DNA of 64,000 nt from Cucumis sativus (GCF_000004075.3 NC_026657.2:26568408-26632407); one strand, 5' to 3'. Counted from the stretch's first letter, positions 1-11,373 are shown. The notes: a model not told the origin generated them from the sequence alone. Numbers and translations: made by a program.

Positions 1-777
1 GTGATGTAAACACTAAGCCCACTAAGGCTAAGTGGAATGAGAGTTGTTAATCTAAGGTGACGTCTTTACATGCATTTTGCATGTTAGTATTTTATAAAAG
101 GTTTTGAAAAATCATTTTCCAATAATATTTTATAACTTTTTTGAAATTATTCAATTTTTTTCACATCTCTAATACGAAAAAGTTGGTTCTCTCAAGTTCA
201 ATTTCCATATCTCTCTCCTTCAATTTCTTTCACTCATCCAATCAACACTAGTAGTGGTTCTCAATTTGAGTTTATAAGAACATTATGAGAATTGAAAAGC
301 TTCAAAGTTACGTTTTATATTAACCCTAAATTCATTTAATTAAAGTTGTTGCATGTTAATTACTAAATTGTTTAATTACAATTAGGGTAAAATTGATCCT
401 GTTATTTCCATTGCGCATTTCTCGTGTTCCATCACTATCGATCTCCATATCGAGTTCTTTTTTTATGGATTGTTGTTTCAAGTGTTACTCCAATCGGACT
501 TATGTTAAGATATGAATTGACTAACAGGAAAGTGCCTACTTTTATGGTTTTAAAATAAACTAAAAAATCCAAACTAAATGAGGTAGTAATTTTAATTGAC
601 AAATCATAACTAAAAATCTACAATTTTGTTAAGTCTACAATTTTGTAAAGAATAAATTGGAAGACTGTATTGATCAACTTTTGTACTGGTTATCATTCAA
701 ATACAAAATTTTAATCAAAAATAAAATAATTTGAGGGGAATAATTTATTGGAAAAGGGATTATGGGTTACGCTGTGA
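1..777. other. AT-rich upstream region
   Basis: No coding region is recognised here. The sequence is AT-rich and contains the presumed promoter and leader of the LSM1-like gene that follows. No clear TATA box position could be fixed. Confidence 0.4.
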
Positions 778-1747
778 ATGGATGGGAGAGAGTTATTTAT
801 AAGGTTAATTAGAGTGAGAGTTCGAGGAAATATCATTCCATGTGATCGAATTGAGAGACTGACAATGAATTTCCAAAACCAAATACGTATTCCACAAACT
901 GTTGGGTTAATTAGAGACCTTGGCCTTTTCTATATTCGCGAATATCTTGACCGTAATTACATGAACATCCTCTCTTTCAAATTTCTTGCTTTCCTTTCCA
1001 CTACTTTTCTTAATTCTATTGCCATTTCACATACACAGGCAAAGTACTTGTACTGCTTCTTGATGGCCGATCTATCCTTGGCTATCTGCGTTCCTTCGAT
1101 AATTATGGTATTACTATTACATTCTTCTTTCTTTCTTTCTTTCTTTCTTTCTCTCTTATATTGATCTTTTTTTTAAAATAGGGAATATCATTCTTGAGAC
1201 TGCTTTCGAAAGAATTGTTGTTGGCAATCAGTATTCTGATAACCCCATGGGTCGTTTTTTGATTATTTTTTCCAAGAATATTGTTCTAATTGGGAAACTC
1301 GTAATCTCGTTTCTCTCCCACCTTAATTTCATTACAATTTCCCCCCTCCTTTTCTTGTTTCTAGTCTCAGTTAACTTCTTAATTTCAGGAGCCCCGGTTG
1401 TACCAAATACCTCCACATATCACTCCTGTCTCACTCCTTCAGATTCTAATTGTAAGTAACTATCGAACACTACAACACAATGAAACAAACTTAACCCCGA
1501 CTTTCATACTTGTTTACAACAACCTTTCTTCCCCTACTACTACAACTTTACTAAACCAAATATTTTATTAAGTCATTCCAAATAATGAAACAACTAACTT
1601 TTAACATAATTTTGAACAACCTTACATTCAAAGCAATTCTTAAACCCTGCCTGCTAATGTATGTAGGCTAGAAAAGAAGAAATGGATTTATTAGCGCTTG
1701 AAAGAAGAATTAAGGTATGGATGGAGGAGCTCCTTGAAGATACATGA
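778..1747 (+). CDS. Divergent LSM1-like Sm-fold protein (five exons)
   Basis: Proposed exons are 778 (or 865)-952, 1039-1107, 1182-1300, 1389-1451 and 1667-1747. All introns are GT-AG and phases match across every junction. From the in-frame ATG at 865 the product is 139 residues, close to plant LSM1 (about 128); from 778 it is 168. The segment from EYLDRK through LLLDGRSILGYLRSFDNYGN and LETAFERIVVGNQYSDNPMG aligns with the LSM1 Sm1 region, then NIVLIGKL with Sm2, then IPPHITPVS with the LSM1 PPHMIQVS stretch. LSM1 is the cytoplasmic subunit of the LSM1-7 ring that binds oligoadenylated mRNA ends and promotes decapping. The Sm1 contact pattern FD..xN is kept, but Sm2 RGEN reads FSKN. The C-terminal helix is also very different and ends MEELLEDT. 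No stop or frameshift is seen, so this is either a diverged paralogue or a young pseudogene. The start codon and N-terminus are uncertain. Confidence 0.65.
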
Positions 1748-3190
1748 TTCATGGGAAATAATCTGTTACTTCTCCAAGAAATCAAATCTTGAGAGTCCCA
1801 TCATTTCCAAGTTTTTTTTTTCCTTCTTTCTTTTTGTATTAAATTTTCTATTACAATGAATGAAAAGTCCCTTGAGAAATCAATTATCATATATTCAACA
1901 CTCAACGGGTAAAAGGGTTATTTCCAAAAAAATGTTTAAGAGAAAAAAGGTAAAATTTTCATAGGGCTTAACTTTGATCTTAAATTTTTAGGATGGAGAG
2001 ATTACCTATATAAAGTGTTAGAAGGTAAAATTATGGTCCCCTGTGGTGATTTCTGAGTCCATCCTGTATACAACTAAAGAAAATTAGCAACCTTTATTTC
2101 CTTTTGAAAAAAGTATATCATTATTCATTATTCCACAATTAGAGAGCTTTTTTTTCCAACTCAATAGCATTACCATTACCATCCAATAACCTGTCGTTTC
2201 CCAGGAGCCTTTTGGAACGCTTAAAGCAAAATACTACGTGGCCACTGAGTCACCAAAGTAGAAAAAATGATGGATCATAACCAATCAAATCCAAGAATTA
2301 ACTGTTCTTTACGTGAGATAGGCCTATAATCCATCCATCAATTACAACCAAACAGATCACTTCTCTTCTTTTTTTGGATATTAGTTCCATTATTATCTTC
2401 AATACTTCTTTAAAACAATAGTTAAAGAGAGCAAAAGATGAAGACCAAAATGAGAAATTATTCTAACATGACTACTATAAGAGGATTGTTTCGTAAGAAT
2501 GGAATTCTACAATTTGTTTGTATGCTTCCTAATAATTAATAACCACTGATACTTTTACTATTTCTCTCTCATGCTTCTAAAATGTAGACAGTCAAGTGAT
2601 TTCCTAAAATAATTTCTCAAATAGAAAAGTCTGCTGTGTGATGAGCTTACTCTAGAAATGGTAGGAGACATCAATGAACAACTATATTGTGTAAAAAGAA
2701 AAATAAATAAATAAAGTCTCAAGGTTGCAGGTGCGCAACTCACTCATTTATTCAACTGCCAGGAGGGGGAAAAAAGGCTGAACAATCGTAGATGACTGTA
2801 CAATCACAATAATTTACAAGTACATATATCTCATCTATTACAGTATATTAACAAATTATTATTTTTCCTTTTTAGTGCAAACAACACTAAGACTAGGAAT
2901 AGGAGGAATCTATTAGAACAGCCTGGGAATGTGTAAACTGAATCCATGATGCCTACGTTTGAAGGTGCACAATGAAAGGAGCAGATTTAAGATTTCTGGG
3001 CAGGTGAAAAAGCAAATGTACAAATGCAACTAAAAAGCAAGAATAAAGACCATTTGTACCGTACTCGACAATGCACAGAACATTTCTACAGTTCAATTTC
3101 ATAATAAAAAATGCCCCTGCTGATATGACCAAGGCCATGCATCGGTTAAGCGTTAAAAAATGCAAAAAAGTACCCTAAAATAGAATTGTA
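1748..3190. other. Intergenic sequence, nothing recognised
   Basis: This is the stretch after the LSM1-like stop codon. It contains only short open frames and homopolymer runs. No conserved domain, terminal repeat or RNA gene was seen. Confidence 0.4.
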
Positions 3191-3424
3191 ATTACAATTA
3201 TACCCTCAAACTTTGAATTGTAATAATTGAGCCCTTCAACTCATATAAGTCTTAAAATTGGACTCTTGAACTTCATAAGAAATTGTGTCCGTTGTACAAG
3301 TAATGAAGTTTCAATTTTCATCATTTACAGTCCAATTTTTACAACTATTTTTGAGTTCGAGGGTCCAACTTTAACCCTGGTAGAAATTTGAGGGTCTTGA
3401 AAGTTTGAGAGTATAATTGCAACT
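3191..3424. mobile_element. MITE-like element with about 23-bp imperfect terminal inverted repeats
   Basis: The left end (CAATTATACCCTCAAACTTT) matches the reverse complement of the right end (CAATTATACTCTCAAACTTT) with one difference over 20 bp; slightly longer alignment gives about 21 of 23. The interior has no coding capacity. Size near 230 bp and terminal symmetry fit a non-autonomous DNA transposon. No target-site duplication was confirmed, so the superfamily is left open. Confidence 0.5.
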
Positions 3425-4769
3425 ACCATCATACTTTCATGGCTGGTTTTTGCAATTTGTGAAAGAAACAAACAGCTATTGATCTACATCTCCACTAATA
3501 TGATCATCAATTCTATTAGAAGTAGAACAGGTTATAAATAAATTATGTGCAACATGTGTTCATTATAGAAACGTAAAGGTACCAAATATACAATTAAAGA
3601 TATCCTCATTAGACGGCATCTTGAACACAAGTTTAACTTGTCAAAGTATCACCTAAGTTTCTAAAGGTGCTAGGTTGGAGTGCCCATGTCTTGAAAGATA
3701 CTCAAGAAAATGGTCCAAAGGAACTATCAGAATCCAGGCCGGTGAGTGACTGAGAGAGACAATTCCACTCTCAATTTCCAAGGAAAAGAATTGCTCTGTA
3801 TTCAAATTTTAACGTTATCCTTTCTTCTGGCTTAACATATCGTTCGCTATTTATATGTCATGTCTAGCTCTGTTCTATAAACTAGGTGTCTCAATCAGAA
3901 CTTCGTTCATAAATAAAACTAAATCAGAATCAGAACTAAGAACTAAATGAACTAATTGAGTTTAACCAAACCACTTAAGCCCCTGATAAAGAACAGAAAA
4001 AACAGCTTAATAATCTAACAGCATTGTAGTATAATCTGAAACCACATCATAGGATTTCGAATACTGCCAGAAGTTATAGCCAACTAGCGTCTAACAAGAA
4101 ACTATTTGATAAAAGATTCTCAAACTTTTCAGATTCGATATGAAACTTGACTCGAATAGTGAATATCTCAAGATGAGTTGTGTTGGGTTCAAATTAGACA
4201 TTACTTCATGCTCTTACTTTGCCAACCGTAAAGCCTTCCAAAATCTTCGTCGATTGAATACAGAACAAAAAGAGATAGACAACTAAATATGTTCGGGAAG
4301 AGGAAAAATTCTAGACTGTCAAGGATTATCAGTGACTGTGTCTCCAAGATTAGAACAGAAATACAGCATGGTACAGAAAAAAAAAAATACATCATGGTGC
4401 ACGACTTGAATGCTTTGCTTGGAAGGAGACAGCCAGATAATTTAGATGTGAAATAAATAATAAGAAATGAAAAGCACACAAAGAACAATTCCAATATGAA
4501 CAGAAATTTAGAAAAAAAAATGTGGTAAGAAAAACAAGTAACATGCTTACAAGGCAGGAGAATTCAGGCTGAGGATATGGCTCCATTGGAAATATAAAGT
4601 AGCAGATCAATTGCAGAACCGGCTCACTCCCAAAATTAGAATGATGAACAATGAAACTCCAAAGTGGATTGACGACAAAGAAGGCAACCACCATATCATC
4701 CCAAAAACTCCACCAAAAATTGAAAGAATTTGAGTAACTTGAAAATGGAGTAGCATGAGCTGTTATGTA
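3425..4769. other. EXO70-like gene 3' flank
   Basis: This sequence lies downstream of the minus-strand EXO70 stop codon and probably includes its 3' untranslated region at the high-coordinate end. Nothing else was recognised; open frames here are short and low in complexity. Confidence 0.35.
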
Positions 4770-6602
4770 TCAGTGAGATCTCCTTCTCAAGTTATGGGTT
4801 ACAGAGCAACCCTCAAAGAAATCCAAGATGGCATTTTCGAGTTCCTCAACCGAGTATTTGATGTAATTTTCGGGGTGTCTTCCACTCTCTATGTGGTGGC
4901 CATGGAGGCCAAGAAACGACCTGTAGGCTGGGATCAACTTCTCAATTATGGATATGCGTAGCTCCTCCCTCAGCTGAGAATCTGGTATCAACCATGATGA
5001 TTGTGTCCTGTGAACCTCCTCGAACATGGCGTTGAAAGTCTTGAATCTATCTCTAATTAGGCTCTTTGCAGGGCCGGAAGATAAGCTCCCCCCCACATTC
5101 AACCCTTCGTTTCGTAGGCAATACAGCACATTCACCCACGTTGTTCTCTCGTAGTTTGTCGCCGCCTGTCGATACTTCCCGGTAAGTCTTTTCAGATAAA
5201 CATCTCCGATCATTTCTCGCAACTCCGGGGATCCTTTTATCTTTTGAACGATGTAATGAACGTTGTTCATGATGAAGAGATGAGCTAGAGAAGGGTCTCT
5301 GTAGTGCCGGGACTTCCCCTCCAAATTGAATTGTAGAATCACGATACTCCATATAAGATGGAGCGCTAATGGCGTTTTTCCCTCTAGCTCACCGAAGTCC
5401 ATATCTGGAATCGAGGGGTCGGCCGAGTACCTCGAGCCCGTCGATGGTTTTGACACGATGAGCTCGTCTAAGGTCACTTTGTAGTCCGAAATCAGACTCA
5501 CATAGTTCATTACGTACCTTGTCAACGGATGAAGCGTCCCGCCGGGAACTGGATGCAGCGACGGCTCCCGTAGCACTGCATTTTCAAACTCCGATAAAGT
5601 CCCTCTGACGGCCTCCGCTAGCCGCGACACTATCTCCGTGGCCTGAATCCGAATATACTCCGCGGATTTTGATTCGAATATGACATCAATGTCAGGTATC
5701 AACTCCGTCAAGGCATCGTGGAGGTCTAGAATCTTGAACAGCTTCTCCGGCGATCTGCGGCTTATACTGATCGCCTCTGCGAAATTGAACAACTGAGTTA
5801 CAGGACCTTTTACAGTCTCCATGAAACAATCATCATCTATGGCGGTCCTTATGCCATAAAAAATTTGCTCGCAAAGTTTCTTCTCACTGGAAAACAAAGT
5901 CCTAATAGAAACCTTAGCTGCTCTAATCCACCTTCTGATCTTCGTCTCCAGCTCGTTCCAATCCAGCCTCTGGATATCTCCAATGCTTAGTTTTTCAATT
6001 CCGAGCCGCCGGAAGCTGGAATCGAAGGTGGACTTCCGCACACTGCCATAAACTTGGATGCACTCGCGCTGGTAACCCGCCGATATCATCCTCTCAGCAA
6101 TACTTCGTAGATCAATAACCGCATCGGAAGGTATGAGATCAATTTCACGAATACTACTAGTGGCCCGGTAGCTGGATCGACCACTGGACCCAAAACTTGG
6201 ACTACCTGTTAAATCAAGCTGAACTTCCTGTAAGTCGGGTTCGTCGTCGTTTTCATCCTCGAACACAGCACTACCACTAGTGGACATAGAACGAGAAGAG
6301 GGACTGGGATCAGTAAGCGAGTCAACCTCGATCGGAGTGGTATGACTGGAGAGAATGTGACGAAACTCATCTTCAAGCCTAGCCATGGCGATCTGCATAG
6401 TGGAATCAGCTTTGTTGTGATCGTCAGAAATGGGAGCAGAGGACATAGACCTCTGGATTTCATCGACAGCCTGCAAGTAACGGTCGATCTCTTCCCTGTC
6501 GGAGTCAAAAATCATCTTATCTTTGACCTCCTCCGTTGCGGCAGAATCCCAGCGTAGTATAATCTGCTCAGGAGTTTGTGAAAGTTCAAGAGAAGGCTCC
6601 AT
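4770..6602 (-). CDS. EXO70D: Exocyst subunit EXO70 family protein, EXO70D type (single exon)
   Basis: EXO70 tethers secretory vesicles to the plasma membrane, binding phosphoinositides through its C-terminus as part of the octameric exocyst. The ATG at 6602 (protein begins MEPSLELSQ) is chosen because the four codons before it follow a TTG, not an ATG. The product is 610 residues with no intron, usual for plant EXO70 genes outside the EXO70A group. The N-terminal stretch WDSAATEEVKDKMIFDSDR, the block SIREIDLIPSDAVIDLRSIA (about residue 150) and the motif ISISRRSPEKLFKILDLHDA are typical of the EXO70D clade as I recall it. The C-terminal Exo70 domain runs from about residue 220 to 590 and includes HPLTRYVMNYVSLISDYK, NNVHYIVQKIKGSPELREMI and HPENYIKYSVEELE. 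The protein ends LRRRSH. All family blocks are present without breaks, so it is probably functional. Clade assignment is from memory of the family. Confidence 0.93.
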   Translation of the reverse strand: MEPSLELSQTPEQIILRWDSAATEEVKDKMIFDSDREEIDRYLQAVDEIQRSMSSAPISDDHNKADSTMQIAMARLEDEFRHILSSHTTPIEVDSLTDPSPSSRSMSTSGSAVFEDENDDEPDLQEVQLDLTGSPSFGSSGRSSYRATSSIREIDLIPSDAVIDLRSIAERMISAGYQRECIQVYGSVRKSTFDSSFRRLGIEKLSIGDIQRLDWNELETKIRRWIRAAKVSIRTLFSSEKKLCEQIFYGIRTAIDDDCFMETVKGPVTQLFNFAEAISISRRSPEKLFKILDLHDALTELIPDIDVIFESKSAEYIRIQATEIVSRLAEAVRGTLSEFENAVLREPSLHPVPGGTLHPLTRYVMNYVSLISDYKVTLDELIVSKPSTGSRYSADPSIPDMDFGELEGKTPLALHLIWSIVILQFNLEGKSRHYRDPSLAHLFIMNNVHYIVQKIKGSPELREMIGDVYLKRLTGKYRQAATNYERTTWVNVLYCLRNEGLNVGGSLSSGPAKSLIRDRFKTFNAMFEEVHRTQSSWLIPDSQLREELRISIIEKLIPAYRSFLGLHGHHIESGRHPENYIKYSVEELENAILDFFEGCSVTHNLRRRSH

Positions 6603-6713
6603 CAACAAAAACAAGAATGAAAAATCTGTTGTAAGAGGCTTTTAGAGGGAGGAAGGAAAGAAATGAGAAAAGGTATGGCGGAGGATTTTGTCGGGAAGTG
6701 AGTGATGATTGGG

Positions 6714-6734
6714 GAAGAAGAAGAAGAAGAAGAA

Positions 6735-6775
<41 letters not shown>

Positions 6776-6776
6776 G
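6714..6776. repeat. (GAA)n microsatellite in EXO70 leader (CTT on the coding strand)
   Basis: About 60 bp of GAA/GGA triplets lie 110-175 bp upstream of the EXO70 start codon. On the transcribed strand it is a CTT-rich tract, a common element of plant 5' untranslated regions. It produces a spurious poly-serine open frame. Length variation between accessions is likely. Confidence 0.8.
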
Positions 6777-6945
6777 GGAGGGTAGCGTTGTGAGGAAAAT
6801 ACAGCTGGACAATCCCTCAAAAACAAATTAACAAATGCAGACTTTTTTTTGACTTTTTTTTACTTCTTCCCTTTTTAAATTACCTTTTTTTTCCTTTACT
6901 TTAATTATGGACAATTATTGGATCCCATCCAAAGTTCCAACTTCC

Positions 6946-6967
6946 AACACACACACACACACACACC
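6946..6967. repeat. (CA)n microsatellite
   Basis: About eleven CA dinucleotides followed by CCCATATATAA. It lies roughly 350 bp upstream of the EXO70 start codon. The surrounding DNA to 7600 is AT-rich with no gene seen. Confidence 0.8.
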
Positions 6968-7618
6968 CATATATAATATTAACCCTATTAGATTTCCAAA
7001 TCAATGGTGCTCTATTGCTCAATCTCCCCAAACTCTTCCTTTCAATTTTATTCTTCTTTTCCCCTAAATACCAAAACTACCCATTTCATAAATACTTTGA
7101 CATTTTTTTCCATCACTAACAATGGGATATTATAGTGATGATAGGATGTCACGTCATGGAGCAATGAAGCTCTTTTCTTACTTTGTCTTAACTACATGTA
7201 TATTAGCATATTTTCATTCTTTTCTTGTTCCGTGGAAGAGTGAACGACTATCATTCTACAAAATTTTAATTTAACTTTACAACTTTATTTCAAAACTTAT
7301 CTTTAAATCGTTCCTCACATACTAACGTCTTATTATAAAATTAAACTATAATTCTAGGCCTTTTTTCACGTATATTTATAATTAATGAAGAGGCATGCAT
7401 GATGTATTGAGGAAATTTGAATCATGGTCGTCAACACACAGTGTATGTGTATTTAATGTATGGATATTTGTTTATCATTTAAAATTCCAAAAATATCACG
7501 AAAGAAAATCCTTTTTTGCGTCAGGAAAAAATGAAAGAAAAAAACCTCCTTTTTGCCCTTTTATTTTGAACTAAAAACAACTTCTTTATCAAGAAAAAGG
7601 TAGTAGCTAAGACTACTT

Positions 7619-7764
7619 ATGGGCCTTTTTAGTACTCCTGTGGGCCCTTACCGACCCTTAGTGGAAACTGACTCATACCTCAATTATTGCCCACCCATTG
7701 GGCTCACTGTTCTGGCCCATTCTTTATTTAATGGGCCTTTCTCATGCTCTTTCTCATGACGTCA
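7619..7764. promoter_or_regulatory. Cluster of GGCCCA (site II-like) motifs and a TGACGTCA element
   Basis: ATGGGCCT occurs at 7619-7626 and 7731-7738, GTGGGCCC at 7640-7647 and TGGCCCAT at 7713-7720. A palindromic TGACGTCA follows at 7757-7764. TGGGCC/GGCCCA motifs are known TCP-factor sites of growth-related plant promoters, and TGACGTCA is a bZIP core. The cluster lies about 1 kb upstream of the minus-strand EXO70 gene; no other gene start was found nearby. Assignment as a distal promoter is an inference. Confidence 0.35.
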
Positions 7765-8129
7765 AACTTATATTCCCATTCCCACGTCTCTGTTAACGCC
7801 AAATTTTCTTTTTTCTCTTTTTCTAAAAAGCATAATTTCCCATTGGGAAATTGAAATTGTTTTTTTCTTTTAAAACTTCATGAAAAGAAAAATGAACTTG
7901 TTTACCTTGTGTAAGTGTCTACAAGAAAAAATAATTATTAAAAATTGGAGTGGTTGGCCCAATACACTTTGTTATACCCATGCTTTCATCTAGTGATCTA
8001 CGCCGTCTATATAGAATAATTATTCGTAAATTAATATTTGACCTCATAATTATTCCTTTTAAAATTTTGGAATGATTGAATTACTTAATGCTCAGTTGCA
8101 CTATCATTTTAATAGACACAATGAGCGCT

Positions 8130-8960
8130 CTTAACGCTTTATTTATGGCTCTTGTCTGTTGAGAATTCAAACATTTTTGCACTCAATCATTTAGAGGTTT
8201 TCCTATATAGGTCCCTTACTTTTATTGGAGGGTCTTCCTCCTCTGAACCCCTCTCAGATGGGCTAGGTACTCTCTTATGGATAGCTTATCTTAAGAGAAT
8301 AGACACTCCATTATGGGTAGCTCTTCTTAGAAGGCTAGATTGTTCTTTGTTGGCTGGCTCTCCTCATTCTGTGAGCTTTTCTTAGGAGGTAAGATTCTTC
8401 TATGCAAACTTTTCCTCGTGGGTCCTTCTTCCATGAGCTCCTCTACCCATGAGGGTCCTACTCCTCCTAAAAACTCCATTGGCTATGCTTTGCCATGCAA
8501 GCTCTTTCTAAGCTTATCTCACAAAACCTACTGAACACATAGGTTTCATTGAGCTCTTTTTCCAGCTCTCTCAAGACTCTCTTGAGCTCTATCCTAAGCT
8601 TCTCTTAAGCTCTCTACTGGGCTCATTTAAGCTCCTCTTAAACTCTCTCATAGGCTCATTTAAGTTCATTTTGAGCTCTTTCCTAAGCTCCTTTTGATCA
8701 ACTTAATTATCTCATTTGTCCTATTGGACTCTCTAAGCTCTCTCAAACTGATCTCCTAGGACTTCTCTATATATGCTCTCTCCTACAATTCTCTTTCTCT
8801 CTCTCTTCGACTCTTTCATAAACCCCTTATAAGTTATCTTCTAGGATCGTTTGAAGTACTTTAAGCTCTCACATGTGGACTTGTTTGAGCTCCACTAAGC
8901 TTATCTTTTAGGGGTCTACTAAGCTCTAACTTACACTCTTCCATGGGGTCCTCTTAAATG
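8130..8960. repeat. AGCTC/GAGCTC-rich degenerate repeat tract
   Basis: From about 8150 the sequence becomes pyrimidine-rich and is built of diverged short units containing AAGCTC, GAGCTC, GGCTC and CTCTC. The clearest pair is a roughly 33-bp unit around 8600-8670 with GGGCTCATTTAAGC and AGGCTCATTTAAG. The short open frames it creates have no recognisable domain. Origin unknown; it may be an old satellite or an expanded microsatellite. Confidence 0.5.
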
Positions 8961-10908
8961 GGATATATTCCAGCAATAAGTATCTAATAAGTTTATTGGT
9001 TTATTTAGCAAGAAATATATCATTAAATTTAGGCATTAAGTTATGAATCAATACCTATTTATAATTTGTAAATGTATGTTCTAAATCATAAAAGAAAAAG
9101 AAAAGCAATAATAGTAATATACAGCATTAAAATTTTATAATAAATTAAAAAGAAAAAGGTTGAAGAGTTTGATTATAAAACTGAAATTTCAAATTTCAAA
9201 AAATTGATCAACTGGCCACAATTTTCAACTCATATTTATATTCTACTGCTGAATAAAATAATGTAGGATTATATTTGATTTAGTATAAAAATAATAATAA
9301 TATTTGTTTTATTCGATATTATTTTAATGAGGAAGATAATAAATAAACACAAAAAAGAAAAAAGAAAAAAACAGGGAGGTTGAAATAATAGTTTAATGAT
9401 AGATATAAAAATAAAATAAAAGGCCTAGAAAGTTCCCAATGTGGTGCCATCTGGACTCATAACTTTTCCTGCCAATGCCAATACTAAGATCCTTATTCTC
9501 TCCTTCTCCCATAAACAAAACTTTGATTTGATTAAATATTTGATTATGTTAATTAATGATCTGACAATTAGACTGACATCCACGTGCATGCATGCACGCT
9601 CGCACGTACATGTACAGTTAAAAGTTTAATACGCCATATATTATAATATAAATAAAATCAATTAATTATTTTACAATTATTGGACAGTTATAGCCTTATC
9701 ATCGGTTGCAATATATAATGATATGATTAAGGGTATTTAATGAAATAGTTAAAAAGCATCTATTAATTACGATTATCAAGGAGATGAGACAAATTCTTCA
9801 TCCCCATCCTATTCCTCATTTTCAAATTAATTCTTCTCCCATAATCAACATACTTCAAATATTCATTTTATATATAACAATATAATATATGACCATGGTT
9901 GAACTCATATGCAAAACTTTCTAGTAAGAGCCTTCATTCACTTAACATTATATATTGCTAATTATCTTATACATATTACATTAACTTAGTGAACTTTGGG
10001 ATATATTTTGTGTTATTTATCTATTTGTATGATTGTATTTAAATTATATAATTGAAAGTTGGTGTTAATATTAATCGATTGGGTTGAACAAAAATATTCC
10101 ACAAAATTTCAAATAATTTCATTCTAACTAAGTTATACCAAATCGAACAATATATATCTTCATGTGTAGAGGGTTGCCTTTTATTATTATTATATTATTA
10201 CTATAATTATTGGAGAAAATCATATTTGAAGGCTTCAACCTCAATAATTGAACATACATGTGTGTATATGTTCGAATAAATGGTGTATATGAATGATGGT
10301 ATAATTTCATGTGAATAGTTAAATTAAAATAATATTGCATTTTGTGTAACTAATATCTACCTCACCTTAAATAAATGATTTTTTAAAAGGAATTTTATAT
10401 ATCCAAATTGTTTTTATAAAATTAAATTAGGATTTTAAATTTAAATTTCTCTAGATAGTTGAGTTATTTAGTTTCCATTGGTACCTCAATCTCTTTTTGT
10501 TCTAATTTGTTAACTTAGCCTTCTCTTGTATGTGTTTTCTTTAATTGGTACTTATCACATCTTCATTTTTTATTTGTTTAAAATAGGTTATTTTTTCTAT
10601 ATATTTTTTCTGAAATTTTGTTTTGTTAATCTTGTTATGAAATTGAGATTTAAATTGAATAGCACTAATTTTCAACTTATATGTGAACTTTATTTTTAAC
10701 TTTATACAACACATGCAATAGTAGTATGTGGAAGAAAATGTAGAAATAATTAAGATAATAAAGAAATAATTATATGAGAAAGAAAAATGGAGAAATAAGA
10801 ACAAGAACAATAAATGAATATTTTATGAGAAAATTGAGATTTAGAGGTTTGTTAGAAGAGAACCAATGGACGTTGTAGTTCTTTTGGTTTTTTTCTAACA
10901 AGATGAAG
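8961..10908. other. AT-rich intergenic DNA, no gene seen
   Basis: Long AT-rich tract with small A or T runs and a purine-pyrimidine alternating stretch near 9580-9610 containing CATGCATG. No domain, RNA gene or terminal repeat was recognised. Confidence 0.4.
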
Positions 10909-10916
10909 GCTAAGAG

Positions 10917-11365
10917 CAGTGGCCGAATCCAAAAAATTTATATAGGGAGACACCATACACTATATAATAAAGACACTAAAAAATATTTAAAAAAATATAT
11001 TGAAGTTTCACTTATGCTCCAATAACATTCACTATATTTATAGCAATAAAGAAAGATTGGCAATTTGTAATGTAATTAATATGTGAATTTAAAAATTACA
11101 TTAAAAAACAAAAATAAAAAAAATAATAATACATTTTTCATGGAATATCCTTGAGAGAGTGGAAGTTGACAAAAATCAAACTCTTAACCTGAGGGTTATA
11201 ATATGGGGCACAACCAATACAATAGAACCATAATTTAGTCAATATAAAGCATTATTTAATATATATGTTAATCTGACACTTTAAAGTTAATATTAAAATA
11301 CAAAAATCAATAATGTGATGCAGGTCGGGGCACATGTCCCAGGTCCCTTTATAAATCCACCCCTA
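10917..11365. mobile_element. Non-autonomous hAT-type element with 8-bp target-site duplication
   Basis: The octamer GCTAAGAG occurs at 10909-10916 and again at 11366-11373. Between the copies lies 449 bp starting CAGTGGCCGAATCC and ending AAATCCACCCCTA. The ends are weak inverted repeats of the CAGNGGCGGAT type seen in plant hAT elements. An 8-bp target duplication with short C/TAG ends is diagnostic of the hAT superfamily. The interior is AT-rich with no transposase. Confidence 0.75.
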
Positions 11366-11373
11366 GCTAAGAG

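Noticed and set aside
4755..4961. Plus-strand open frame overlapping the EXO70 3' end
   Set aside because: Antisense shadow of the EXO70 coding region.
6603..6614. Four extra N-terminal codons for EXO70
   Set aside because: The apparent start is TTG on the minus strand; the first ATG is at 6602.
6602..6826. Serine-rich minus-strand open frame upstream of EXO70
   Set aside because: The serine run is translation of the CTT microsatellite in the 5' leader.
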